From CAXXHQ01 sp963665265 (lineage in GTDB: Bacteria; Planctomycetota; Planctomycetia; Pirellulales; Thermoguttaceae), in NCBI GenBank assembly GCA_963665265.2, contig OY762224.2, positions 3,348,001 through 3,412,000 of the forward strand: 64,000 nt of DNA, in the 5' to 3' direction. The notes under the pieces are model-generated. The model did not search any database, had not been told where the DNA came from, and saw only the letters and a program-made list of their open reading frames with translations. Made by a program: the position numbers and the translations under genes. Position 1 is the first letter of the stretch; each line of letters opens with the position of its first letter. Below, one piece after another: positions 44,621 to 54,114 of this stretch.

Positions 44621-47600
44621 ATGCGTAAGCCCGACACATTGTTGAGTCGAACTCTTGCCCGATTTGGATTGGCGTCGAAAAAACAGGAAGAGCAACGCGT
44701 CAATCACGCTTCGCGCGTGTTGCGTTTCGAACCCTTGGAATGGCGCCAACTCCTTTCAGTGGTGACTTGGACAGGTTTGGGCGCCAATAATTACTGGGGC
44801 ACGGCGGCAAACTGGTCGACGAACGCGGCCCCAGTCGCCGGCGACGATTTGGTCTTTTCCGGTTCGACTCGAACCGCCACTCAAAATAATTTAACGGCGG
44901 GAACTTCGTTCCGCTCGATCGAGTTTAAGAACAATAACTTTACGATATCAGGGAACAACCTCGCGTTGACCTCAGGCGTGATCGTCGATTCGGGCGTGAC
45001 CGGATCGAGCGTTTCCGCCGGAATCGGCATAAGCGGAACCGCGACCTTTAACGTCGTAAACACGAGCATGACGGTTTCGTCGACGATCAGCGGAACCGGT
45101 AGGTTGACGAAAACCGGCTCCGGCTCCTTGATTCTCACGGGAACGGACACCTACTCGGGCGGAACGACCATCTCGGCCGGCGCGCTGCAGTTAGGCGCAG
45201 GCGGATCGACCGGCTCGATTGTCGGCAACATCACCGACAACGGCCAATTAATCGTCAATCGCACAGGCAGCTTGACGTTGAGCGGAACGATTAGCGGAAC
45301 GGGAAGTCTTACTAAATCCGGCTCCGGCACGCTAATCCTTTCGGGAAACAATTACTTCTTCGGCGGGACGACGATCAATGCCGGATCGGTGCGACAAGAC
45401 AGCGACACGGCGTTGGGATACGGTAATTTGATGGTAGCCGGCGGCTCGCTCGATATGAACGGGCATGTCCTCAACGTCACCGGACTAAGCGGAACTTCGA
45501 GCGGCTCGATTGCGAACAGCCTCTCATCTTCAACCGCGACGCTCAACGTCTATGAAGGAGGAAATTACCAGGGAGCCATCCTCGACGATCTCGGCGGCAG
45601 CGTGGCCTTGCACTTCATGGGAGGTTCAAACGGAAACGGCGCCCTCAGACTCGACGGCTACAGCAATTATTGGGGCGGCACGACCATCGAAGGCGGAACC
45701 GTCACCTTAGGAAGCTCTTGGGGATTGGGCTACGGTAACGTGACGATGAACGGCGGAATTTTAGATCTCTCGGGTAACGATTTATATATTCAGGGGCTAA
45801 GCGGCGACTCGGACGCCTTGGTCACCAGCTATTGGGGAGACGCGACCCTTTACGTTTGGAACGGCGGCGACTACGAGGGAACGATATCCGACGGCTACGG
45901 CGGCGTTATGTCCTTGTATTCGACCGGCAATCTAACCTTAGGCAACTACAACTACTACACCGGCGGAACGACGATCGGCGGCGGAACCGTGACCGCGGGA
46001 ACCGACGTCTCGCTGGGCTACGGCAATTTGACGATGAGCGGCGGCACGTTGAACCTCAACGGCAATAACGCGTTCATCTATGAGCTAAACGGCAGTGCGA
46101 GCAGTTTAATCACCAACAGCGTTGGAAGCTCGACGCTCAACGTTTGGTCCGGCGGATCTTTCGCAGGACGTATTTTCAATGGCTCCGGAGAAATCGGATT
46201 GTCGACGTCCGGCTCGCTGACGTTAGGCGGAGCGAACTACTTCACCGGCGGAACCACGATCAACAACGGAACGATTACTCTCGAAAACGATTCGGCGCTC
46301 GGCTACGGTAATCTGACGATGATCGGCGGCACGCTGAACTTAAACGATCACGACGCGATCTTCATGACCCTCATCGGCGATTTGAACTCCCTCGTCACCA
46401 ATAGTTCCGGAAATTCGACCTTCCAGGTGGCGTTTGGCGGAACCTTTGATGGAAAAATTAACGACGGGTCCGGTGTCGTCGCTTTGTTGTCGGCCGGTTC
46501 TTTGGTCCTCAGTAACCATAATTCCTACTCCGGCGGAACGATAATCACCAGCGGTTCGTTGCAGATCGGCGCCGGCGGAAGAGGCGGGAGCATCGACGGT
46601 CCGATACAAAACGACGGTCAGCTCATTATTTACCACGACTATATGTCCGTTATGACCTCTGTCATAAGCGGCTCCGGCAGCTTAACGAAACGAGGGAGCG
46701 GCGCGCTCTATCTGACGGGCGCCAACACCTACACGGGCGGAACGACGATTAGCGGCGGTTTGCTTGCGATTGGCGCCGACGGCACGAGCGGTTCGATCGT
46801 CGGAAACGTCGTGAACAACGGCGAATTAGTTTTCGCCCGAACCAACGACGTCGTCTTCGCCGGCGTCATCAGCGGCTCCGGCTCCGTGATAAAATACGAC
46901 TCCGGAAAGTTAACGCTTACCGGCGCAAACATATTCACGGGCGGAACGACCGTCAACGGCGGAACCCTTGCTTTGGGAAATGATTCCGCGTTAGGCTACG
47001 GCAATTTGACGATGGGGGCGAGTTCCTTGGAATTGGCGGGCTACGACGCTACGATCAAAGCGCTAAACGGCGTCTCGTCGGCCGCAATTCTCAATTCCTC
47101 CGGAAGTTCGACTTTATCGATCAAAAACGGCGGTATATATAACGGCAAAATCACGGACCTCGGCGGTCAAACCCTCGTTAAAGCGTACGGTTATGGTAGT
47201 CGCCTAGCCTTAAACAACGAAAATTTCTTTTTCGGCGGGTTCGAAATTATCGGCGGAACGGTGCAGACAGGGAACCTGTTGTCCTTGGGCTACGGCAATG
47301 TGACGATGAACCACGGCTCCGTGGACCTTGCCGGCGTTGATGCGAGCGTCGTTACGTCGTTGAACGGCGATTCCTATAGCAGTATTTACAACAGCGTCGG
47401 CTCCGCTAAGTTCTCTGTGGGGGGCGGTGGAAACTTTAGCGGGCGAATTTTTGACGGCGGCGGTTCTCTCTCTCTGCAATCGGACTACGGAACGCTTTCG
47501 CTTTCCGGCGTAAATTCCTATTCCGGCGGAACCGCGGTCTTAGGCGGCACCATTAAAGCGGGAAGTTCTTCGGCGCTAGGTTCCGGAGTTGTTAACCTAT

Positions 47601-50521
47601 CAAGTTACTCATCTCTTGACCTCAACGGAGGCTCCCTAACCGTCGGTGGCCTCGCCGGCTCCGGAGTCGTGGCTAACAGCAGCACAACGACGAACTCCGT
47701 AATAACGACCGCGGGAACGAGTGCCTTTTCCGGAATCATTAAAAACGCGATCAACGGCGGCACAAAAAGCACCGGCTTAAACGTATCTAGCGGAACCTTA
47801 ACGCTTAACGGCGCCAACACCTTCACAGGCGGAACGACGATCGCTTCGGCGGCGACGTTGCAATTAAGCGGCGGTTCTCTCACCGGCTCCGTCGCCAATG
47901 CCGGTATTTTCTCCGCCACTAATTCCGGAACGCTCTCAACCGCCGCTGCTATCAGCAACGCAGGAACGATCTCCTTGAGCAATTCCGGAAAACTTACGCT
48001 TTCCGGCGTCATTAGCGGCGCCGGGCTTCTAGTGAAGTCGGGAACCGGCGAAGTCGTGCTGAGCGGCGCCAATACCTACACGGGCGGAACCCTCCTGAGC
48101 TCGGAAACGCTTACTCTCGGAAACAATGCCGCCTTGGGCGCCGGCAGCCTTACGATCGAAAACGGCGCGAAACTCGATATGAACGGGTTCGGGAACGCCT
48201 CGCAACCGCTCACTTCGGTCCTTCTGACCGACGGATACATTCTGGACGGTACGTTGGCGGCCAGCTCCTCGTTCAATTTGCTGGAAGGCTACGTCTCGGC
48301 CAATCTGACCGGCGCCGCCGGACTAACGAAAAGCGGCTCGGGTTGGGTTACGCTTACCGGCACAAACACGTATTCAGGTTCAACCGTCGCGCTCGACGGA
48401 ACCTTGGTCGTCGGTACAAGCCTATCGCTTCCGCCGGGAACGACGGTCACCGGCCCCGGAACCGTCATTTACGCTCAAATGTTATATTGGAACGGCGGCT
48501 CCGGCTCATGGAACGCGACCAACGCTTGGCATTATTCCAATGGCCAACTCACATCCTGGGTTAACGGAGCCAATGCGATTTTCTCCGGAGGCGGAACGAT
48601 TACGGTCTCTGGTATGGTCAATGTCGTTTCGATGACCTTCGCCTCGGGCGATTTCACTATTTCCGGCGGCCAACTTTCCGTTCCTAGTTATTGCTTAATT
48701 AACACCGGCGCCGGCACGGTAAACGTCTCTTCGGCTCTCACCGGCAACGGCGGATTATTGAAAAAAGAAGGCGACGGCGAATTAGTCTTCGCCGGAACTT
48801 CGTCGTTCTCCGGAATATGCTGGACGACGAGCGGAACCGTCAACCTTGATTTTTCAGCCATGCCGAGTTCGACTCCTACGCAATGGATTGAAGGTGACGG
48901 CGAAATAATCGGGCCCGGATCAATCCAATTCTACGTCTCCGCCATTTACGACGAAGTGCATGAAGCCTTCGCCGACGAATCGATTGACCGAAACGAGACG
49001 ATCGCGCTGCTGAACGTCGTGGCTGGCCTGGGTTCCACGATCACCGCTTCCGAACTTGCTGATTTGCAAACGCTCGCGAATAATCCGCATCCATTTAATA
49101 TGCTGGATTACGTGCACGTCTTGCTCGCCGACGTGGCGAACGGAAACGCGGCCAACGCGCATTACCAAGGCGCAACGCTTGGGAACCTGGCAGCCGGCGC
49201 GAGCTCGACGGTATTGACGAACTTGAAGAACAAGTGGTTCCTCGGCCTTGATCGGCCCACGGCAAGTTACGGCACGTATTCGCTCGTCACCGGTAATTTG
49301 GCCAATGCGGACGGTTATACTTGGGATGATATGGAGCAGGGAGCCGTGGGCGATTGCTGGTTGATCGCCTCATTGGGCGGAATTGCATACGCCTCTCGCA
49401 ACTCTTCGTCCAACCCGATCGATAACATGCTCATTAACAACGGCGACGGCACTTGGACGGTTCGCTTTTATTATGAACAGAACGGCGTTTTTACTCCTGA
49501 ATACGTCACCGTCGATCAGTTTTTGCCTAAGACTTCGAAGGGCAAGGCCGCTTACGCCGCATGGACGAACGGCTTATGGATCGCTTTGATAGAAAAAGCG
49601 TATGCTCAATGGTGCGAGACCGGCCATTCTGGCTGCAATCCGTCCCGAATTTCGGAGAACTTGCCTTGCCGTCCGGCGGTTAACGACTACGAGAGCTTAA
49701 CCGGCGGCTACTACGACGAAGTCTACTCTTCAATCCTCGGGCATTCGTCGTCGACGGTTCACGACATGGCCGCCGTTCGCGCCGATTTGGACGCCGGTTA
49801 CGCGGTAGGCTACGGCGAGTTGAAGAAGGGCGTATCTGATATGGATCTCATCGTAGATCCGACTATCGCCTTCATTTGGGTTAAATACAATATCGTCCTC
49901 AGTCACGCTTACCCGATCATTGGTTACTACTACGACTCCGCCGCACAGGACTATCGATTTGTGCTCAAGAACCCGTGGAATGAGTACCAACCGATTGACG
50001 TCCTCGCGGCCGATCTCGATTACGTAAGCGTTTCTAATTCAAACGGCACCACGCCCGCCGCCCAAACATACGCTTCCGCTCCTATTATGGGCGCCGCCTT
50101 TACGCCGACTTCCGCAACAACGTCGATGTTTACCTCAATCGCTCCCGCCAAAAATGCGACAGCTGTCGCGGCGACGGAATTGCCGTTTGATTCGAGGCCG
50201 GTTTTTACGGCGTATGCCAATCGGTTGAATAACGTTTTTCTGAACGAACGAATCAACGAAACGGCGGTTCGAGCAGACGTCATCGCCTCGTTATTTGATG
50301 AGCCTTCCTCGCATTTCGCCGCGACCGCAAAATTCGCCGAGACGGAATACGCAAGCGACTGGCCATCCGGAACTGCCTTGCCGACCCGCGCGGCGGATTA
50401 CGACCCGAGCGCCGATTTTGACGCCCTGCGACATCTCCGCGCAAACAAAAAAGTTAATCATATCGATGCGGCTGTTGACTCCGTATTCGCCGAAGAGGAG
50501 GACCCTCTCGTCTTACTCTAA
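44621..50521 (+). CDS. Giant passenger-repeat protein with calpain-like cysteine protease domain
   Basis: A 1966-residue protein. The N-terminus has the planctomycete-type surface motif LRFEPLEWRQLLS (residues 34-46; LEPRxLLS-like). It is followed by about 1450 residues of beta-helix passenger repeats. The repeated phrase TYxGGTTIxxGxLxLG recurs roughly 12 times, as in PATR repeats of autotransporters. Near residue 1560-1830 is a papain-like C2 (calpain) domain: Cys1579 in GAVGDCWLIASLGGIA, His1762 in LSHAYPIIG and Asn1784 in VLKNPWNEY form the expected triad. The C-terminus is acidic (EEEDPLVLL). No outer-membrane beta-barrel domain is visible. Likely a cell-surface or secreted protease; substrate unknown. 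Own promoter and terminator. Confidence 0.88.
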   Translation: MRKPDTLLSRTLARFGLASKKQEEQRVNHASRVLRFEPLEWRQLLSVVTWTGLGANNYWGTAANWSTNAAPVAGDDLVFSGSTRTATQNNLTAGTSFRSIEFKNNNFTISGNNLALTSGVIVDSGVTGSSVSAGIGISGTATFNVVNTSMTVSSTISGTGRLTKTGSGSLILTGTDTYSGGTTISAGALQLGAGGSTGSIVGNITDNGQLIVNRTGSLTLSGTISGTGSLTKSGSGTLILSGNNYFFGGTTINAGSVRQDSDTALGYGNLMVAGGSLDMNGHVLNVTGLSGTSSGSIANSLSSSTATLNVYEGGNYQGAILDDLGGSVALHFMGGSNGNGALRLDGYSNYWGGTTIEGGTVTLGSSWGLGYGNVTMNGGILDLSGNDLYIQGLSGDSDALVTSYWGDATLYVWNGGDYEGTISDGYGGVMSLYSTGNLTLGNYNYYTGGTTIGGGTVTAGTDVSLGYGNLTMSGGTLNLNGNNAFIYELNGSASSLITNSVGSSTLNVWSGGSFAGRIFNGSGEIGLSTSGSLTLGGANYFTGGTTINNGTITLENDSALGYGNLTMIGGTLNLNDHDAIFMTLIGDLNSLVTNSSGNSTFQVAFGGTFDGKINDGSGVVALLSAGSLVLSNHNSYSGGTIITSGSLQIGAGGRGGSIDGPIQNDGQLIIYHDYMSVMTSVISGSGSLTKRGSGALYLTGANTYTGGTTISGGLLAIGADGTSGSIVGNVVNNGELVFARTNDVVFAGVISGSGSVIKYDSGKLTLTGANIFTGGTTVNGGTLALGNDSALGYGNLTMGASSLELAGYDATIKALNGVSSAAILNSSGSSTLSIKNGGIYNGKITDLGGQTLVKAYGYGSRLALNNENFFFGGFEIIGGTVQTGNLLSLGYGNVTMNHGSVDLAGVDASVVTSLNGDSYSSIYNSVGSAKFSVGGGGNFSGRIFDGGGSLSLQSDYGTLSLSGVNSYSGGTAVLGGTIKAGSSSALGSGVVNLSSYSSLDLNGGSLTVGGLAGSGVVANSSTTTNSVITTAGTSAFSGIIKNAINGGTKSTGLNVSSGTLTLNGANTFTGGTTIASAATLQLSGGSLTGSVANAGIFSATNSGTLSTAAAISNAGTISLSNSGKLTLSGVISGAGLLVKSGTGEVVLSGANTYTGGTLLSSETLTLGNNAALGAGSLTIENGAKLDMNGFGNASQPLTSVLLTDGYILDGTLAASSSFNLLEGYVSANLTGAAGLTKSGSGWVTLTGTNTYSGSTVALDGTLVVGTSLSLPPGTTVTGPGTVIYAQMLYWNGGSGSWNATNAWHYSNGQLTSWVNGANAIFSGGGTITVSGMVNVVSMTFASGDFTISGGQLSVPSYCLINTGAGTVNVSSALTGNGGLLKKEGDGELVFAGTSSFSGICWTTSGTVNLDFSAMPSSTPTQWIEGDGEIIGPGSIQFYVSAIYDEVHEAFADESIDRNETIALLNVVAGLGSTITASELADLQTLANNPHPFNMLDYVHVLLADVANGNAANAHYQGATLGNLAAGASSTVLTNLKNKWFLGLDRPTASYGTYSLVTGNLANADGYTWDDMEQGAVGDCWLIASLGGIAYASRNSSSNPIDNMLINNGDGTWTVRFYYEQNGVFTPEYVTVDQFLPKTSKGKAAYAAWTNGLWIALIEKAYAQWCETGHSGCNPSRISENLPCRPAVNDYESLTGGYYDEVYSSILGHSSSTVHDMAAVRADLDAGYAVGYGELKKGVSDMDLIVDPTIAFIWVKYNIVLSHAYPIIGYYYDSAAQDYRFVLKNPWNEYQPIDVLAADLDYVSVSNSNGTTPAAQTYASAPIMGAAFTPTSATTSMFTSIAPAKNATAVAATELPFDSRPVFTAYANRLNNVFLNERINETAVRADVIASLFDEPSSHFAATAKFAETEYASDWPSGTALPTRAADYDPSADFDALRHLRANKKVNHIDAAVDSVFAEEEDPLVLL

Positions 50522-50580
50522 CTAGCCCTTCCGTTTGAGATTCGTTTGCCGAATGCGGCCGTGCCAGGCCGATCAAAATG

Positions 50581-50654
50581 AAAAACAACCGGATTTCGTT
50601 GCGAAGTCCTTGGATTTTCGATAAAATTCAAGGCGGACGAAACCGGTTGTTTTT
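50581..50654 (+). terminator. Terminator of the giant gene
   Basis: AAAAACAACCGG (50581-50592) pairs with CCGGTTGTTTTT (50643-50654) with further TTTCGT/ACGAAA pairing inside, and a T-run at the end. It lies 60 nt past the stop and ends 22 nt before the next gene's ATG. Confidence 0.8.
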
Positions 50655-50676
50655 GTTTCTGAAAGGCTCGTCGAGG

Positions 50677-51465
50677 ATGACGCGCATCGCATTTGTTTTG
50701 CCGACTTATCAGGCTTTCGCCTACGCCCGCAAAACCGCGATTTCGTTTTTCGAGAATACTCCCCTCGAATTGGATCCGATTTGCATCGTAGCCGACGACG
50801 CTTCCCCATGCGTGGAAGGTCTAGATCCTTTCGCCTGGCTAGCCGAACTGCCGACCGAGCGAGTCCAGTTTCATCGCTTCGATCAACAAGACGGGTTGAC
50901 CCGATCTTGGAACTTTGGGTTGACCCTGGCGGGCGACCTCGGCGCAACTCACATTATCGCGGGAAACTCAGACCTCTTATTTTCGCCGGGCTGGGCCGAC
51001 GGCATGTTAGCGGCGCTGGACGACGGCTGGGATTTGGTCGGTCCGCTCTCCAACGCAGCCGGCATTTCCTGGGACGGCGACGATCCGCTCTCCAGCAAAC
51101 GGGTCTCCTCGCAATTCGTCCAGCAATGGTATTCAGGTTATTGCCTCAGCGACTATCCTTACATGTTGGCGGAAACCGCCCGCTATCTCGCGCAAACATA
51201 CGCCGGCCAAGTCGTTCCCATGCGAATCAACGGCTTCTTTATGATGGCCAAAGCGGAAAATTGGCGAAGCGGCTCATTCGATCCCCAACATGTTTTCGAT
51301 CCCAGTAATAAGCTCACCGACAACGACTATGAACTCGTCGCCCGATGGCTTCGGCAAGGCCGCAAGCTAGGCTGCGTTTTGTCGAGTTTCATCTTTCACT
51401 ACCGAAGCGCAAGCCGCCAATGTCCCGTGGGTAACGAAGGCGGTTACCGCATGGTTGAAGAGTAG
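50677..51465 (+). CDS. GT2-like glycosyltransferase
   Basis: A 262-residue family 2-like glycosyltransferase with a GT-A fold. It starts TRIAFVLPTYQAFAYARKT, with ICIVADDASP holding the nucleotide-sugar-binding aspartates and GLTRSWNFGL the following helix. NSDLLFSPGW looks like the DXD-type metal site, and NDYELVARWLRQG the base-containing region. It lacks membrane helices, so it is cytoplasmic. The ATG at 50677 has GAGG close by; the longer frame to 50578 runs through the terminator hairpin and is rejected. The target glycan is unknown. Confidence 0.85.
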   Translation: MTRIAFVLPTYQAFAYARKTAISFFENTPLELDPICIVADDASPCVEGLDPFAWLAELPTERVQFHRFDQQDGLTRSWNFGLTLAGDLGATHIIAGNSDLLFSPGWADGMLAALDDGWDLVGPLSNAAGISWDGDDPLSSKRVSSQFVQQWYSGYCLSDYPYMLAETARYLAQTYAGQVVPMRINGFFMMAKAENWRSGSFDPQHVFDPSNKLTDNDYELVARWLRQGRKLGCVLSSFIFHYRSASRQCPVGNEGGYRMVEE

Positions 51466-51575
51466 TCAAAAGGGCCAACTCCCGACAAGACTTCTTTGAT
51501 CGTTTTCCCTCACTCCGAGCTGCGCAGTCCGCTATCTTCATCTCGCCCCAAAATATCAGCGGCGTTTCAGAATCG

Positions 51576-51797
51576 CTATTTTCTAAACGGGTTGAATCGG
51601 ACTCCGTAAAAAGCTCCGATGACGGTTAAAATCGCTCCCCACCATACTGCGGCATGTAGTTCATATAAGGCGACTCGCAATTCAGCGGGCGGAGGCGTAA
51701 TCCATTCGACGACGCCGGTTCCGAAAATGGTTAACCCATATATGAAAAGAATAGCGCCGATGAAAAACCAAATCGGAATCTGATGTTCGGATTGCAT
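51576..51797 (-). CDS. Small two-helix membrane protein next to symporter
   Basis: A 73-residue protein with two membrane helices (PIWFFIGAILFIYGLTIFGT and VWWGAILTVIGAFYGVRF) joined by a loop with EWITPPPAELRVALYELHA. The ATG at 51797 follows AAAGAGAT. Such small proteins often follow sodium/solute symporter genes in planctomycetes, and this one starts 46 nt after the symporter stop. It may be an accessory subunit. No family was recognised. Confidence 0.75.
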   Translation of the reverse strand: MQSEHQIPIWFFIGAILFIYGLTIFGTGVVEWITPPPAELRVALYELHAAVWWGAILTVIGAFYGVRFNPFRK

Positions 51798-51843
51798 GGA
51801 ATATCTCTTTTCAATAATTGATAAATTTATTAGACGACGCGGT

Positions 51844-54036
51844 TTACCAGAAAAGGACATTGACGCCGATCAATACGGCGGCGACGACGGCGGCCCAAAA
51901 GACCGGCTTCTCATACCAGAAGCACGCGCCCTCGTCGGGCAACGGAGTTAAACCGTAGACCAAGTCGGCCAATTCGGCGTCGGTTTTCGGCGAGGTGAAC
52001 AAACTGACGCCCGTCGTCACGCCAAGGGTTATCAGCAAGCACCAGAAACCGCTGTACCAAGTGACGGCCATGTCCTGGGCCTTACGGGAAAACGCGATCT
52101 TCTCCGTATGATCGGGATTCAACTGCGTGGCTTCGATGTGACGCATCGAAGCTAGTTCTTGCCGAAACGCCGCGGAGAGCAACTCACGATTTACGATCTT
52201 TAATGCCTCGCAACTCGGCTTCTTTTCGGCGTCGCTCTTTATGGTCGCAGAAAGATTAACTTTAGCGAAACGCTGGGCGTCGTAAAGCGCTGGGTTTTCA
52301 AGCAGCTTATTCAGTTCAAGCGTCATCGCGACTTTGAACTTCTTCGTCACTTTGTCGTCTTCCTTGATGCGGTCGAGCATCTTGGCGAAGAAGGAATCAG
52401 GCTTCGGCGTCGATTTTAACGCTTCCGAGTATTCGGCCAACGCGGCTGTGCCTTCCGGGGAAAATTGCGAAACGACGAATTTTGCCGCCGGGTCGTCACT
52501 ACTTTGCAAACGAGCCGCTAGAGCTGGCAAGTCTTTCATGTCGCTCGCCAAAAACGGCGCATTCCCCAGGGGAAACCAATGCACGAAGAGGAACATGCTG
52601 ACCGAAGCGACCGTTCCGAGGAGCAAGCCCCAAAAGCCCCCCGACTTGGTCGTGCGTTTCCAGAGCATGCCCAGAATAACGACGCCAAACAACGGGACGA
52701 TGAAGAAAATGACGAGAACTTGCAGATAAGCGAGGATATTGCTGAAAAGAAACGCGGCGTAGGCGGTGAAGATTCCGACGACGACGCCGAAAATCGAACA
52801 CCAGCGCCCCATGCTGACGTAGTGCGAATCGCTCGCGTTTTTGTTGAACAACGGCTTATAGACGTCGTAGGTCCAAACCGTGGCGAACGCGCTCACGTTG
52901 CCGGCCATGCCGGACATGAAACCGGCGATCATCGCCGTCACTCCCAAGCCGAGAAGGCCGGGGCCAAGATAGCGCGACATCATCAAAGGCAGAACGTCGT
53001 TGTAGGTGTATCCGCCGGTCATGGCCGCTTCGCTTTCAGGAAGTAAAGTGACGCCCATCTTCGGCATGAGAATGGCAAGGCCGAGCATGCCGGGAATCGT
53101 GACGATGAGCGGGACCAACATTTTGAAGGCGGCGCCGATGATCGTGCCGTTTTGCGCGGCACGTAAATTCTTCGCCGTCAGAACTCGCTGTACCTGGAGG
53201 AAGTCTGTGCACCAATAGCCAAAAGAAATAGCGACGCCTAGTCCGAAAACCGCTCCGAACCAATGAATGCCCATCGGATTGTCGTTCGCCGAGCCGAGAC
53301 AACTCCAGAGGCTCGTATAATTGACGTTTCCTTCAGGGTGCAGTTGAGCGCCGAATTCGTTAATTTTCGTAATCATGCCGTTCCACCCGCCGACTTCATA
53401 GAGGCCAAGGACGGGAACCAATAGCGTGCCGAGCCAAATGAGAAAGAACTGGAGCACTTCATTAAGCACGGCCGAGAGAAGACCGCCGAGCGCAACGTAA
53501 ATGGCGACCGTAATAGACGACAACCAGATGCTGACGTGAATATTCCAACCCAACAACAGGTTGAGGATTTTCGCCATGGCGAACATATTCACGCCGCAAA
53601 CGAGAACCGTCATCACGGCGAAGGAAATGCCTGCCAATATTCTCGAATCCTCGCCGTATCGCAGGCTTAAGTAGCCTGGAACGGAGTGCGTTTTACAGAT
53701 GTAATAAAATGGCATCATCACGACGGCCAAGAACAGAATGGCGGGAATCGCGCCGATCAAATAGGCATGGGCTCCAAGCATTCCGTATTGATAGGCGACG
53801 GCCGACCACCCCATCGTCTCCAACGAGCTAAGATTGGCGGAGATGAAACTGAGGCCTGCGATCCAGGCGGTCATCTTTCGCCCGGCCATGAAAAAGTCTT
53901 CGCCGGTGCTGGCGTATTTTTTCAGATAGAAGCCGATTCCCAAGACGACCGTAAAGTAGACTGCGATGATAAACATATCGACGCGAGCCAAATGGAGCAG
54001 CTTTTCGGCGGCCGCGAAGAGCAAATAGTCGGTCAT
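51844..54036 (-). CDS. Sodium/solute symporter (SSS family)
   Basis: A 730-residue sodium-coupled transporter, presumably for a sugar given its neighbours. The core has about 13 membrane helices with the LeuT-type fold: VDMFIIAVYFTVVLGIGFYL, DFFMAGRKMTAWIAGLSFIS, AVLNEVLQFFLIWLG. Between helices near residues 495-635 is an unusual charged soluble insert (DKVTKKFKVAMTLELNKLL), and the last part has one or two further helices. The ATG at 54036 fits the core start; an upstream ATG at 54081 has no ribosome site. Follows the isomerase gene by 78 nt. Confidence 0.88.
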   Translation of the reverse strand: MTDYLLFAAAEKLLHLARVDMFIIAVYFTVVLGIGFYLKKYASTGEDFFMAGRKMTAWIAGLSFISANLSSLETMGWSAVAYQYGMLGAHAYLIGAIPAILFLAVVMMPFYYICKTHSVPGYLSLRYGEDSRILAGISFAVMTVLVCGVNMFAMAKILNLLLGWNIHVSIWLSSITVAIYVALGGLLSAVLNEVLQFFLIWLGTLLVPVLGLYEVGGWNGMITKINEFGAQLHPEGNVNYTSLWSCLGSANDNPMGIHWFGAVFGLGVAISFGYWCTDFLQVQRVLTAKNLRAAQNGTIIGAAFKMLVPLIVTIPGMLGLAILMPKMGVTLLPESEAAMTGGYTYNDVLPLMMSRYLGPGLLGLGVTAMIAGFMSGMAGNVSAFATVWTYDVYKPLFNKNASDSHYVSMGRWCSIFGVVVGIFTAYAAFLFSNILAYLQVLVIFFIVPLFGVVILGMLWKRTTKSGGFWGLLLGTVASVSMFLFVHWFPLGNAPFLASDMKDLPALAARLQSSDDPAAKFVVSQFSPEGTAALAEYSEALKSTPKPDSFFAKMLDRIKEDDKVTKKFKVAMTLELNKLLENPALYDAQRFAKVNLSATIKSDAEKKPSCEALKIVNRELLSAAFRQELASMRHIEATQLNPDHTEKIAFSRKAQDMAVTWYSGFWCLLITLGVTTGVSLFTSPKTDAELADLVYGLTPLPDEGACFWYEKPVFWAAVVAAVLIGVNVLFW

Positions 54037-54114
54037 AAGTTTCGTCCGTGCTTTGAAAAGGGGAAAAATAGTGTTTGGCATCTTGATGGCGAAAACAGAA
54101 ACAACGCAAAAACG

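Noticed and set aside
44900..48500. Repeated DNA in the giant gene as a possible CRISPR or satellite
   Set aside because: The repeats are in frame, vary in sequence and encode the passenger-type motif; no regular repeat-spacer pattern.
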